Part shown: one piece after another, positions 34,321 through 45,203 of the stretch
Numbering within the stretch: the first letter of the stretch is position 1
How the letters are laid out: each line of letters opens with the position of its first letter
From: Cylicocyclus nassatus
Taxonomy: Eukaryota; Nematoda; Chromadorea; Rhabditida; Strongylidae
Assembly: GCA_958299035.1 (NCBI GenBank)
Contig: CATQJL010000112.1
Location: 55,099,140 to 55,163,139, forward strand
DNA length: 64,000 nt
Direction of reading: 5' to 3'
Position numbers and translations under genes: made by a program
Notes under the pieces: generated by a model
The model's input: only the letters and a program-made list of their open reading frames with translations
The model's database searches: none
Told to the model about the DNA's origin: nothing

Positions 34321-34535
34321 TCCTGATTACTGCAAGGACGCTTTGTGAGATTAGTATTGATAATTAATACCTTCAGCATAATAAACTCATGCCAGTTATT
34401 ACTCCTTTCAAGTTTCAGAAAAACTTCAACATCTGTTTTATCTTAGCCAAATTCTTGAATTTTTGCCTCGAAAAATTCCCATAACTGTTTCAATTTTTAC
34501 TGTGCCGTACAAGTTGGTGTAGATGGTATACTTTT
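34321..34535. other. no gene recognised
   Basis: AT-rich sequence between the repeat and the PLE terminal region, with no gene seen. Confidence 0.3.
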
Positions 34536-35830
34536 TATGCCTAACGTTTCGGCTTAACGCCGTTTTCAGAGGCTGAAAAAGAGTCAGTCACTTTGATATA
34601 GTACTTAAACGTCAAACATCTCCCCACTTGTCATTCGAGCCATCTAAGGGTAGAAGTAGGGAGCATGTTGTTAGTGCTTGCAGCCGCTCGTGATGTTGAT
34701 CGAGTGCATGTCAAAGTTTGCAGCCAGGACACTATGAGACTGCTTAAGTACGAGCGCATAATCTAATAGATTACAGTGCAATAAATACGGCATCAGGTCA
34801 ATCGTTATAGACAATTCCTAGTTTTTAACATTTAGTTTGGGGTCGCGAACAAGGATCTAGAAGGCTTTTATGGCTTTAGCTAAATGTATTGATGCGCGCA
34901 CATTTGGCCGCCCACTCTCACCTAAATAGATGAAGGAGCTTTGTATGCATTCAATTTGATACACTACGCCAAATTTTGCGCAATCTTCAGACTATTTCGT
35001 GAGACACAGGCTTTATCGTGCAGTCTTTACGTACTAATGCTCTTTGATGTTGTCATGCTGAATATTCGCTATAACAACATCTTTCTCAAGTTGCGGCTCT
35101 GACATTGCTTGATTGCGGTAGTGACCCTCTCAGTGATATAAGGCAAGCATAAAGGTGTTCTGTTGGTACCTTGTTCGTTTGATTGCATTTCTTTTTGATC
35201 GTCTGGGCCTATAGTGCATAGTATAGTGTACAGTATATGCTTGAGGCCAATGATTTTAGCTACCAGTTGTACTGCATCTTGCATCTTGTTTTTGTCTAGA
35301 TATTTGTTACTGTATTGTACACATTGCGGCCGATGGCACGTTTTACAGCTTCTGGATAGGCAAATTTTGCGCTTAAAATGACATTCTTATCCCTTTCCCA
35401 CTTGACTTCCTCTCCGTTGACCAACTTCAGCTGTGGGATTAAAAATGGTAGCCAGCCGTCGTGTAGTTTTTTTCTCGTAAAGCTTATGTATTGAGACTGA
35501 TAACTTAGCAATAAGATATTCGTCCATCTCGAACTGTGTACTTGTGACGATACCATAGTCGTCGATTTAACGACAGTGCATAAGTGGGCCTCTGAGAAGC
35601 ACAGGTTACTCTATTCTGCTCATAGAGCAAATAGCTAGAACAGGTGCGTCTTACTAGATTATATGTTGATATGGATTAGTCTTGTAATTCGAGTAGCTCA
35701 GATAAGGCTTGTAAATCCCTTCCATACATTACATTACATTACACTAGATACATTTGTATATAATAATGCGACATCAAACGACTCGATTTTGCCGGGCTGA
35801 ACTTAGTTTGTCGCAAAAGGAAGTGATTAG
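34536..35830 (-). pseudogene. Penelope-like element, broken, with terminal ribozyme-like motif
   Basis: The minus strand encodes QSQYISFTRKKLHDGWLPFL (about 35,505-35,445), LPYITERVTTAIKQCQSRNL (about 35,145-35,090) and upstream RT pieces with DVA-YTNVS-like sequence near 35,760. These are the RT 3' part and linker of a PLE. A hammerhead-like motif on the same strand (34,538-34,575) lies downstream, where a PLE terminal repeat is expected. Stops and deletions make it inactive. Confidence 0.75.
34538..34575 (-). ncRNA. degenerate hammerhead-ribozyme-like motif of PLE
   Basis: On the minus strand: AGCCT, core CTGAAAA, stem II CGGC-GTTAA-GCCG, AAAC, GTT, AGGC. The strands AGCCT and AGGC can pair as stem I. 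The core has A in place of the catalytic G8, so this copy is probably inactive. Its position 3' of a PLE frame on the same strand fits the family, whose terminal repeats carry hammerheads. Confidence 0.5.
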
Positions 35831-35905
35831 CATTGTTCAGGTAGGCGGATATTTTATTCAAGAGTAAGCCAAAATTTTAGCAAGGCACCACGTATGAAAA
35901 TATCA

Positions 35906-36698
35906 GGTTGTCCCAAAATCAGCTGCTCAGATTGCTCTTTTTTTTCAAATAATTCAAGTTGTGTTTGTTTTTCCAGTAAATCTAGGGTATCATTCGATAG
36001 AGCAGACCAAGCTCTACAAAATATCTTTCAAGGATTTGAGTCGCATTCCATGGAAAGTTCAGAGCCAAAATCGGAAAAAATTTTGTCATCTAAAAATTGG
36101 ATTTCTGCGATAAAAAATCCTACAGACCTCCAACTTGGTCATTATACAGTAGGCACATAGTAGTGCTCAAATACGTCTTTACCGAAATATTTCTAGCTTA
36201 AAAAGCGAGAAACAAAAATTGTCCAAAATGGCAAACTCCGCCCCCAGCCCCTCCCACATATGTCATTGTATACTAAAGGCCTTACTAGGTGCAATTTCAA
36301 AACTTTACCCCTGTATGTGCTCTTATGTTCGAGAAATACCAAGTTTTACATAGTGACCCGAAAAAAGTGACATTTTGGCATTTTCGGGCCGTCTTTTCTT
36401 CTCGATTTTGAGCCCCGGAAAAAATCCACCAAATACCTTTCTGGATACAATTATGTGTCCACTATATAAAGAGTTGGAAGTTCGTAAGAATTCTCTGGAA
36501 GGGATCCGACTTTTAGGGTAGCTGAAAAATCGTGATTTTTGGCATCAAATTTTACCTGGATCATGAGGGTCTTAGGAGGGAGGGTCTTTGGTGGTCTTTT
36601 TGTAGAGCTTGCTCCGCTCTATCGAATGGTACCTCAAGTCTGTTAGGAGAACAAAAACAGCTCAATTTATTTGAAAATGGAGTACTTTTGCGACAACC
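35906..36698. mobile_element. mariner-type MITE, family B copy 2
   Basis: The ends GGTTGTCCCAAAA and the inverse TTTTGCGACAACC are followed on the right by TA; the left TA is changed to CA. The long arms share TCAAATAATTCAAGTTG-type sequence, CATTCGATAGAGC and AAGCTCTACAAAA. It is the same family as 5,622-6,434. About 793 bp, non-coding. Confidence 0.7.
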
Positions 36699-36759
36699 TA
36701 ATAAAAAAATTGAAATAGCCCATAATCAAGAGGATGAGTCTAAAGATAAGAGGACTTAC

Positions 36760-37020
36760 AGAATATTCCCATAACTCTCCTCCCAGAGGCGCTTTGCAGT
36801 TAAAGAAACAGAATTGGAATCAGCGTTTCATGCTCGATAAGACAGCATGCAGGATGGAAAAGCACTTTCACCAAGTATTCTTCCCTTGTAAGACATTTGC
36901 GCCTGCCGGCTGTCGGCGACCGGGCCATCAGTAATGCCAGCCGGCGACAGGACGAGGGATTTGTGTCAGCCGGTGGCTCTTCCACTGTGTAAAAACACGA
37001 GAAGCGCGGGTTAGCGCATA
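36760..37020 (-). repeat. dispersed repeat copy (family of 34.1 kb) and GC-rich tail
   Basis: Inverted relative to 34,180-34,262: AACTCTCCTCCCAGAGGCGCTTTGCAG and CAGCGTTTCATGC are shared. It is followed by a GC-rich stretch with repeated GCCGGCGACAGG / GCCGGCTGTCGGCGAC (36,905-36,975). No gene is seen. Confidence 0.5.
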
Positions 37021-37261
37021 CGCATACAGTAAGAAAATAATTTCAAAATAGAGTGGGTGAACCTGCTTAGTATCAAACTCGTCTTTACTTCTTCTCTTTT
37101 GTTATTGCGGCGGTTTTCCATTATGCTTGCATCATATTTACGTAAGGTCTTGTCCTGTAAGGTTATGTTTGGTTTTTTTGGGTCAATCTAGAAGTCTGGG
37201 GTCTGAGTATGTAAGTTGATGTAGCCCATCCCATCCTCACTAATTTCGCTCTCTTTTTCAG

Positions 37262-37339
37262 ATTTGAAGAAACCTGACGATGTTTGTGATCTCTTCTGCT
37301 TTTTTGACTTGCCTGACGAAGAAGCAGAGCATCAGTGAA
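37262..37339 (+). CDS. possible terminal exon, unknown protein
   Basis: After a good nematode 3' splice site (CTTTTTCAG) an open frame reads DLKKPDDVCDLFCFFDLPDE and ends after EAEHQ at a TGA (37,337-37,339). It is acidic and too short to identify. No upstream exon could be placed in the preceding kilobase. It could be the last exon of a real gene or chance. Confidence 0.2.
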
Positions 37340-38055
37340 TTTGAATGCCGGCTTGCTTTGAATGAAATTTAAGTGTCAGCTTTTGAAATAGAGGAGTACA
37401 AGCTGAATGTTAACAAGTTTTGCAGGAAACAGCTGCAATATGCATGGTGTTTGCGTTCTTGCTGATGAAACTTTAGTAATTGGTTGACTGCTGTCAGCTT
37501 AACACTGTTATTGTACAATCGAGTATAACTCAATTGTACACTAACAGTGTTGGTTGTCCTAATGGTTGCTCCTTTATATATTCCCATTACTTGGATTTAT
37601 AGACTACTCCTGCTTTGCTGAATGTTCTAAAATTCACCTGGATTTGCTAATCCGCCGTTGCTATTGAGCGGATATCTACGGGTTCGAAAACTATTCGATT
37701 TTCTACACATTTTTGCTAATTTGATGCTTACGACGGCTCCAAAAAATGTATCGCGAGCAGGCTTTGCCAACAAACATTTCATTAACAAGTTTATGAATGA
37801 GTTTCAACGCGTTTAGGTTGATTTACTATTAGAAGTCGTGGAAGGACATGCTTAAGCTTGTTTAACCACGCTAACTTGAACACGTTCTTCCACAAATTAC
37901 TGATAGTAGTTAACCAAATCAGGCCAGATCCACCGCCGTCTGTTTTCAGGTCGCTAGGCGGTTTTCCCCGCTCCAAGCCCGGGGTCAGGATCGCCCCGTG
38001 GAAATCAAGAGTTGGCCTAGTAAGTCTGCTCTTGTAGGGGAAAAATTTCATTACT
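37340..38055. other. no gene recognised
   Basis: No domain or repeat pair was identified. A stretch near 37,905-38,050 is probably 5' sequence of the following RTE element. Confidence 0.3.
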
Positions 38056-41000
38056 CTACCAGTTAGAAGAATAGAAAGAAACCCTGCACATCGGATTCCG
38101 CCTACGGCGCCGGGTGGTAGCAAGACTGATGTCAGGGTCCTCAGGGCGCCTTTTGGATTGGACAAAAACGACACGTCTGCCCGGACGACACGCCACGGAG
38201 ACTGCCTCATGCTCTGCACCTAGAACGCCAGGACAGTCTCCACAAACGCCGACCTCCACGCCTTTCTCGACGCTGCAGAGCACATCAAGACCACATCATC
38301 GCTCTGCAGGAAACGAAGTCCAGGAAGAAGGACGTGCGACAGATGAATGATGGGACGCTCATCATTCGTGGTGAGAAGGTTCCATCACGAAACGTGGGAG
38401 GCGTTGGCTTTGTCGTCCACCCATCTATCGTCCATCTTGTCGATTCGCACGAGATCCTATCACCCCGACTAGCCATCCTACGACTACGCCCTCCGCGTCA
38501 GAAGACCATCAGCATCATCAACTGCTACTCTCCAACATCAGCAGCTGACGACTCAGAACTAGATGCTTTCTACGAAGACATGGAGGAGGTCGTGCGCAAC
38601 GAAAAGTCCTTCTACAAGTATGTTGTGGGCGACTTCAATGCGAAAATCGGGATGCCACTAGAAAAGGAATATAGGATCGGGAAGTTTGGATATGGGCTCC
38701 GGAACGAAAACGGCAACCGTCTCGCTGGGCTTCTCTCCGCCGCACGACTGTTCCATGGAAATTCCATCTTCATGAAGAAAGAACATCGCCGATAGACATG
38801 GGAATCGCCCAACGGAACGACTCACGCGGAGATCGACCACATTCTCGCCAACCGAAGGTGGAGCTTGCTCGATGTCTCAGTAGTTCCATCCTTCTGCAGT
38901 GGCTCCGATCACCGCCTCCTTCGAGCGAAGATACGACTCAGCCGAAGGCTGGAAAAGAAAGTCTGTCACAGTGCCGCGAGAAGGAAGGAAGTCGTTTATG
39001 ACGGTAACAGGCTGGAGGAGCTCATATCAAGATGTGACTGGCCCATCGAGGAGGACCCAACGTACGACTACGACCGGCTTCTGAAAGGATTGAAAGCCTA
39101 TGGAGAGTGCGCCTCAGTGACTTCTGAGAAGAACTTGGAACGTATTTCGAAGACCACCAAGGAATTGCTCGAAAGAAGAAGATTTCTGAGGCAGGATCTG
39201 AGTGCAACCCATCTCGAGTGACTGATAGCCAACGCCAGTTGCAGAACAGCTATGCAGGAGGATTTCAGGAAGTACAGGCAAGCCAAGATACTGGAAGCAG
39301 CCGAAGGAAGACGAAGTCTTAAGAAATGCCGAAGGGACCTCTGTGAATATCACGTACCGCTGGCTGCACTATTGAACGAAGACGGGACTCCGACTTCTTC
39401 CCGATACAAGGTGAAATCTATTGCGAAGAACTTCTATACCAACCTCTTCCGCTCATCAACACCCGTGCCGACGCCCGTTGTTCCCACTGGAGAAGTACCA
39501 CCACGAATTTTACCTGCTGAAGTGCGCACGGCGATTCAGACCATGAAGACATCCACGGCTCCAGGACCAGACCATCTTTCCGTCGAATTTCTGCGAGCCG
39601 GAGGACAACGTCTACACGAGATTCTCGCGTCGCACCTGACATCTTACCTTCAGAAGGAGAGGATTCCCGACCAGTGGAGAACGTCAAGAACCGTCCTTCT
39701 TCTCAAGAAGTGTGAACGGGAAGATCTTCGAAATTACCGTCCAATGTGCCTGCTGAGTGTGCTATACAAGCTCTTCACGAAGATTATCCTCGCACGCATA
39801 TCTAGGACAGGATGAAGCCCAACCCCAAGAACAAGCTGGATTTCGCAAAGGATTCAGCTGCATGGACCACATCCAGACCATTTCGAGGGTCATAGAAGTC
39901 TGCCGGGAGTACCGACTGCCTCTCGTCCTAACCTTCGTCGACTACGAGAAAGCCTTTGACAGCGTCGAAACCAACGCCATCCTGTCTGCGTTAGTCGATC
40001 AAGGAGTGGAATGAGCTTACGTGAGGACACTAGCCGACTGCTACAAGGACTGTACAACAACGATGCAGCTGTTCCATCGCCCCTAATCATTTCAATTGGG
40101 TAGAGGGTTCGACAAAGCGACACTATTTCGCCGAAGCTGTTCACCGCGGCCTTGCAGTGGGTGATGAAGTCACTAGACTGGGAGGAGAGAGGCATACGAG
40201 TTGATGGGAGTTTCCTATCCAACCTTCGTTTTGCGGATGACATCGTCCTTTTCTCGAGCAGTATCACTGAAGCAGAGGCGATGCTGAAGGAACTAAACGA
40301 AGTAGGGAAGAAGATCGGACTGCGAATAAATCGAAAAAAGACTCAGTTCATGGAGAACGCCCTTTGCGAAGATGCAGAAATGGAATTGGAAGGTACCCCT
40401 ATCATGGAGACGTCTTCTTACGTGTATCTCGGACGTTCGATAAACATGGAGAACGACTTGAGGGAAGAACTTAACAGGAGAAGAAGAACAGCCTGGGCCG
40501 CCTTCGGGCCTCTGAAGGAAGCCACCGACCAACTGACGGACCCGGAGCTTCGTGCCCACCTGTTTGACTCAACCGTTCTCCCAGCGCTCTGCCACGCAGC
40601 TGAGACTTGGGCCGACACCGTAGCCATGTCGAAAGCTTTGAGGACCACCCACAGAGCGCTCGAGCGCAGTCTTCTGAAGATGACCCGACACAAGCAACAT
40701 CTAGTCGGACTTCGCAGCACGGATATGAGAAGAATGTTTCGTCTTCGTGACCCAGCGGAATACGTTGCGAAGGCGAAACACCGATGGGCCGGTCACATAA
40801 TGAGAAGAACGGACGATAGATGGACACTAAGAACATCTAAGTGGATTCCTCGCGAACCCAAAACGTCCTCGAGGAAGACCACCGACGGGATGGGCAGACG
40901 TGTTCGCGGAACGGATGGACCAGCTGAGAAATCAGCTGAATACGATTCTTGCCCCTGGAACTCGTGGACGCAGCCACCGACGACGACCAAGAAGATCGTG

Positions 41001-41154
41001 GATGTCCGAAGCGAGGGACAGGGATCAATGGCAACTTCTGTACTAGGGCCCGCACGTCACGTGAGGACGGGCCTTCTCAGGGATCAATGGCAACTTCTGT
41101 ACTGGGGCCCGCACGTCACGTGAGGACGGGCCATCTAAGTATCTACGTAAGTAA
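38056..41154 (+). pseudogene. RTE-type LINE, near full length, inactive
   Basis: The plus strand encodes an endonuclease-RT polyprotein across frames. The endonuclease gives [20 protein letters not shown] (about 38,350), [31 protein letters not shown] (about 38,620) and GSDHRLLRAKI (about 38,895). The RT gives FLRAGGQRLHEILASHL, CLLSVLYKLFTKII, AGFRKGFSCMDHIQTISRVI, FVDYEKAFDSVE (about 39,935) and LRFADDIVLFSSS (about 40,225-40,265), followed by VYLGRSINMENDL and a C-terminal KHRWAGHIMRR (about 40,780). Disruptions: stops after about 38,795, at about 39,221 and about 40,013, and frame changes near 39,815 and 40,080. The 3' end carries a duplicated 54-bp unit and a short TAAGTA tail typical of RTE elements. 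Low divergence in most frames suggests recent activity of the family. Confidence 0.9.
41020..41132 (+). repeat. 54-bp direct duplication at RTE 3' end
   Basis: AGGGATCAATGGCAACTTCT through CGTGAGGACGGGCC occurs at 41,020-41,073 and 41,079-41,132, differing at one position. The unit holds the palindrome CACGTCACGTG-like core. Confidence 0.85.
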
Positions 41155-41269
41155 GTTAACCAAAACACGTTAGAACTCATTCGTGAACTTGTTGATCAAA
41201 CGTACGCAAGGCGTTCTCGCGTCTCTTAATCAAAGAATGAATGATAAGTTTTTCTTAGCTATCATTCTA

Positions 41270-41520
41270 AAGTAACCTTGCAGTTCGCAAAAGGCTTCCG
41301 GGGGACAGCGGCTATCTCTGGCATTTCCGGGGCACGCCCTTAACCATTGGAGCAGCCGCGTGAGGCGGGCGACAGAGCGTTCTGCTTGCGGTGACGTCAC
41401 AAGAGCCGAGACACGCACTTCCGGGGCACGTGCCCCGGAGGTGCAAGAAAATTGGAAATTCACGGGGATTTTTAGGTGTGCAGCACCTCCGGGGCACAAT
41501 TAGCACACAGCCAATTCGTT
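41270..41520. other. GC-rich region with CCGGGGCAC repeats
   Basis: CCGGGGCAC occurs repeatedly in both orientations, including the palindromic TTCCGGGGCACGTGCCCCGGA at about 41,420. It may be a MITE end or a regulatory-like repeat. No gene is supported. Confidence 0.35.
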
Positions 41521-41559
41521 ATGCTGATACTCAGCTTATGCATTTTCGAAAATAGGCTG

Positions 41560-41915
41560 CTCTCGTTTTCGACTTGCTCAGATCGTTTCTCTCGCGTTCT
41601 TTTCCGCTCTCCGTTCTTTTTTTCTTTCCCCTGCTGCTCATCGGCCTTTTTGGTGTTTACGTTGTTTTATCTTCCTTTATTCAGGTTTCAAGTTTTAAGA
41701 GTGCGGATGCATTAAAATTATTACATTTTGTGTTCGGCTCTCGTTTTCGAAATGCTCAGATCGTTTTTCTCGCGTTCTTCTCCGCTCTCCGTTCTTTTTT
41801 CGTTTTCGTGTTGCTCATCGGCGTTTTGGCGTTCATATTGTTTTAAGCTCCTTCTTTTTATGTTTCGCTCAGATTTTCGTGCGGTTGCACTTTCAAACCA
41901 TCACTTTTGGTACTG
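41560..41915 (+). repeat. tandem duplication of ~180-bp pyrimidine-rich unit
   Basis: Unit 1 (about 41,560-41,735) and unit 2 (about 41,741-41,915) both run from TCGTTTTCGA-NTGCTCAGATCG through CTCTCCGTTCTTTTTT and TTGCTCATCGGC to GTGCGGNTGCA. A related single unit is at 18,085-18,260. The peptides read from it are repeats, not genes. Confidence 0.7.
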
Positions 41916-44714
41916 CTATATATTGCAAAGGAATTCTTCGAGCGCATGTCTATTGGCTGTTTATTGTAGATAGAGGAATCTTTTTCTAGATAGTTGTCAG
42001 TATCATCATCTGTGGCGTTTAATCTGTGGAGTATGTTAACCGTCTTACCCCTAAAATCTTACAGTAAGTCCGCTTTTTTGATTTTTATAAAGCCCTTCAA
42101 ATAAGTCCGCCTTACAGATAAGCCCGTTTTCTTTCAATTTAACTAATTCCAAAATCGCTTTGGAACGAGCCTAAAGGAAAACGGCTTAAACTTTTGGAAA
42201 GAGCTTAATAAGATCTTTGAATGAGTATGAGGCTTCCAAGAAACTCTTGATTTGTTCGATTGATAGGGTCAGTAAAAGATAAAATGAGGTTTTCGAGCCT
42301 CGATGGGGCGAGGGCGAAAATTTCGGGGCAAGCTGTGTATTGACTAAGAGGGCTAAAAACTCTACCAACCAGTATATAGCTTGCCCGACGATTTTTCTTT
42401 TTTCCCCAGGTTCTGTCGCTTGCACAGATTTGGCGTCGGCTGGTGCGATGTCGGTGCAACCGCACCAACTACCTTGTGGCTGCACGATGTCAACCGAAAA
42501 TTACGGAATTGGCCATGGAAGGTCTTTTATATTTTTTGGATGTTTTTTGCTCTTGTTGTGCTATTCCGAGTGGCGGGATCGCCCGGAAACGGGCTTGACC
42601 CCTGCTCTGGCTGTTTTCCGGCGCGGCTTCGATAAATCGTGGCTTAAGGCCTTCCTGAGGCCTAACAAAGGTTCGCTGTTCTCGAGTATAAACTTGAAAA
42701 CTGCATAATATGATTGCAACATATTCACAATCTCGAGGGGAGGAAGGAAATCGAGGGTTTTCTCATGTTTATGATCTTTCTGTGAGACTTCATTGGTCAT
42801 AGTTTTGTGTGTAAGTGTGTGTAAGTGTGTGTGGTTTTACGAAGGGGGGGGGGAATGTCAGTATGGGGCGGGGTTTCAAGAAAGTGGGCGGAGTTGACCA
42901 CAACTAATGAGGTTGACGTGGCCGAGGTGCGATTATCCAAGTTATCGGCCAACTCTGCAGTCATTCTCATGCAATTCGTGCATGAAAAAGGCACTGGAAG
43001 AGACTGAGGGGGGGGGGGGGAGAGTTGTCAAAGGGGCGTGGCCATTGACAACTCCGCCACCGACACTTCATTGGACTTCGTCGGGCAATGTTCGTCTCGA
43101 CAAAGCGTATCGGTGCGAAGTCTGTGGATGATATCTTTGACGGGGCCGTCAAGCGCTGTAAGGACACTTCTATAGTGCCTAAGGGGTTATCTAAATCTCC
43201 CTACGTCCAAAAATTTCGGTTCAATCACTCAGCTATATGAGAAAGCATTTAAGCATATTTACTTTCTTGTTTGTTGTTTTACATTATAAATAAATAGTGA
43301 CTTTAATTTAAGTGGTGTTCTGTCTTTTCAAAAATAATCTACTTTTGAGAGGGAATTCAGTGTCTATAGCTAATGTAATGAGTTTTAGGGGCACCGTTGA
43401 GGTTAGAGCTTAATTAAGGCTAGGTGCAGTATGCCAAGATAGGCTTTTGAAGACTTTCGATAAACAAATTTCGGTAACTTTAGGTGAACGAGTTCCGTAT
43501 CTTCGCTGGGGAGAGGCCAGACGGTACCGAATTGGTCCCCCGAATGGTCCTTTGTCAAAGAACTGTCGTGAGTGCTTATGTTTTTGATATTGCTCTGCTG
43601 ACAGACATCCTTGCAATTCTAAGCATAGCATGCAGGTTCTGGTGTCAGCTAAATACTGTTTATAGTTTGTTCCATTTCCGGCGTCCGGCCGGCGAGCGTG
43701 CGGCGCAATGACGGTGTTGTCCGCGACGGTCGTCGCGCAGTCGCCGGCTTGTAATTGAGTCTGAGGCTGCGTTCATTTTGATCCCGAAGTCCGAAAACAT
43801 TTCTAGCACAGCGCTGTTCGGGCATTATATGGAACTGTTCCCGACGTCCAGTTTAGTATGAACGCCGCCTGAGCGAACGGTCGTCATCAGCGAGTGTGTG
43901 TTTTCGAACTGCAAACAATTTCTACCTTGTGTTAGGCTTCCTTGAACCTTTCTTCTTTTTGCTGTAATCATCAGATCTTTTCTGATTTGAGCTGTTGGCA
44001 AACGTTCTTTTATGATTTACCGTTTCCCTTCATACAGCCTGTTTTATTCTCGTTATCATCTGCTACATTTCTAAAAATAAATGTATTTTGTTTATTTTAA
44101 ATTCTTTTGTAAATGTAGGAATGCATGAGCTATAATGAAACGAATGTGAAGTTAAAATATAATTGCCGAGATACAAAATTTCATAACAATTTTTGCATCT
44201 GTTCTTACACTACCCGGTTTCGGGTTCAAGAACTATATCGGTAGAGCGTACTTTCACGAGTCTCGGCACGAAAGTCGACCAACGTTGCTATTCCCGAGGA
44301 ACATCGTTAATGAGCGTTGTTTTTACTAAGAAATGTTTCTGTTGATTTTTCATTTCATCCTTTACTACCATCTTTGTGACCATTCCTCAACCCTTATCTT
44401 TCTATCGTCTTTTCGCCAAAATACTTGGACTATGACGTAAGCTAGGAAGCACGTGGAGAACAGTAACATAGGATATGAATCCAATAACGGTATTTATTTC
44501 GTTTTGAAGCTTTTACACACATCTGGTATGTGCTTTGAGACCCTCGACCTACCTTACGCAATTCGTGATCACGCGCTGTGGCACAAGCGCATCTCACAAA
44601 AAAATGATACTTGGTCATCCCGGTCATTTGGAATGCGATGTGTACCAAAAGGTAGACCTCGAAACGCTGATTCTAAATCTGTGCTCGAAATCTGCGGACG
44701 ATCATATAAAGGCA
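41916..44714. other. no gene recognised; several G-tracts
   Basis: Notable parts are a GTGTGTAAGTGTGTGTAAGT microsatellite at 42,807-42,832, G-tracts at 42,845-42,853 and 43,008-43,021 in a GC-rich block, and a repeat-like stretch at 43,390-43,440 resembling 21,080-21,115. The segment 44,430-44,714 is the left flank of the giant hAT and belongs to the dispersed repeat also seen at 34.1 kb. No exon chain could be built. Confidence 0.35.
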
Positions 44715-44800
44715 GTTATGAACAGGGTAAAGCGGGGGGTGCGGCACGCCGCAGGGGGGGGTCGTAAGGGGGGGGGGTAGGTAGGGGGGGGGGGTCGTAT
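44715..44800 (+). repeat. left terminus of giant hAT
   Basis: Target duplication 44,715-44,722, inverted end 44,723-44,747, then G-runs of 8-12 bases. Two of these are directly followed by GTCGTA (about 44,761 and 44,794). The G-runs could form quadruplexes. Confidence 0.9.
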
Positions 44801-45203
44801 CGACCGAAGGTCAATAGCGGTTTCTAAGGGGAAATGACTGCAGCTAAGTTCTTAGATGTGCCACGCTCTTTCCCAACTACCTCTGACAACTCAGGTTCAA
44901 TAATTGAGAAAAATACTAAATGGAGTCTTGATTTAGGTACGAGTTGTGTTTTCAATAGAATTTCTTGAAAAGGAGATTTTGCAGTGAATGGATGATGGTG
45001 TGACGACCGACGTGTGATGTGTGGGAAGTGAAGATTTCGTCAATAGAAATGCACGATACATTTGAACAACTTGTGTCGGGAAAGAGGAACTTACGCATAT
45101 TGTTGTTGTGGTTTTGTGTAAAATGTACCTTTAAAAAAACATTTATCTGTTGCATACGTTAATATAAGGAAATGAATAATGATTTATAAAGATGTGAAGA
45201 TGC

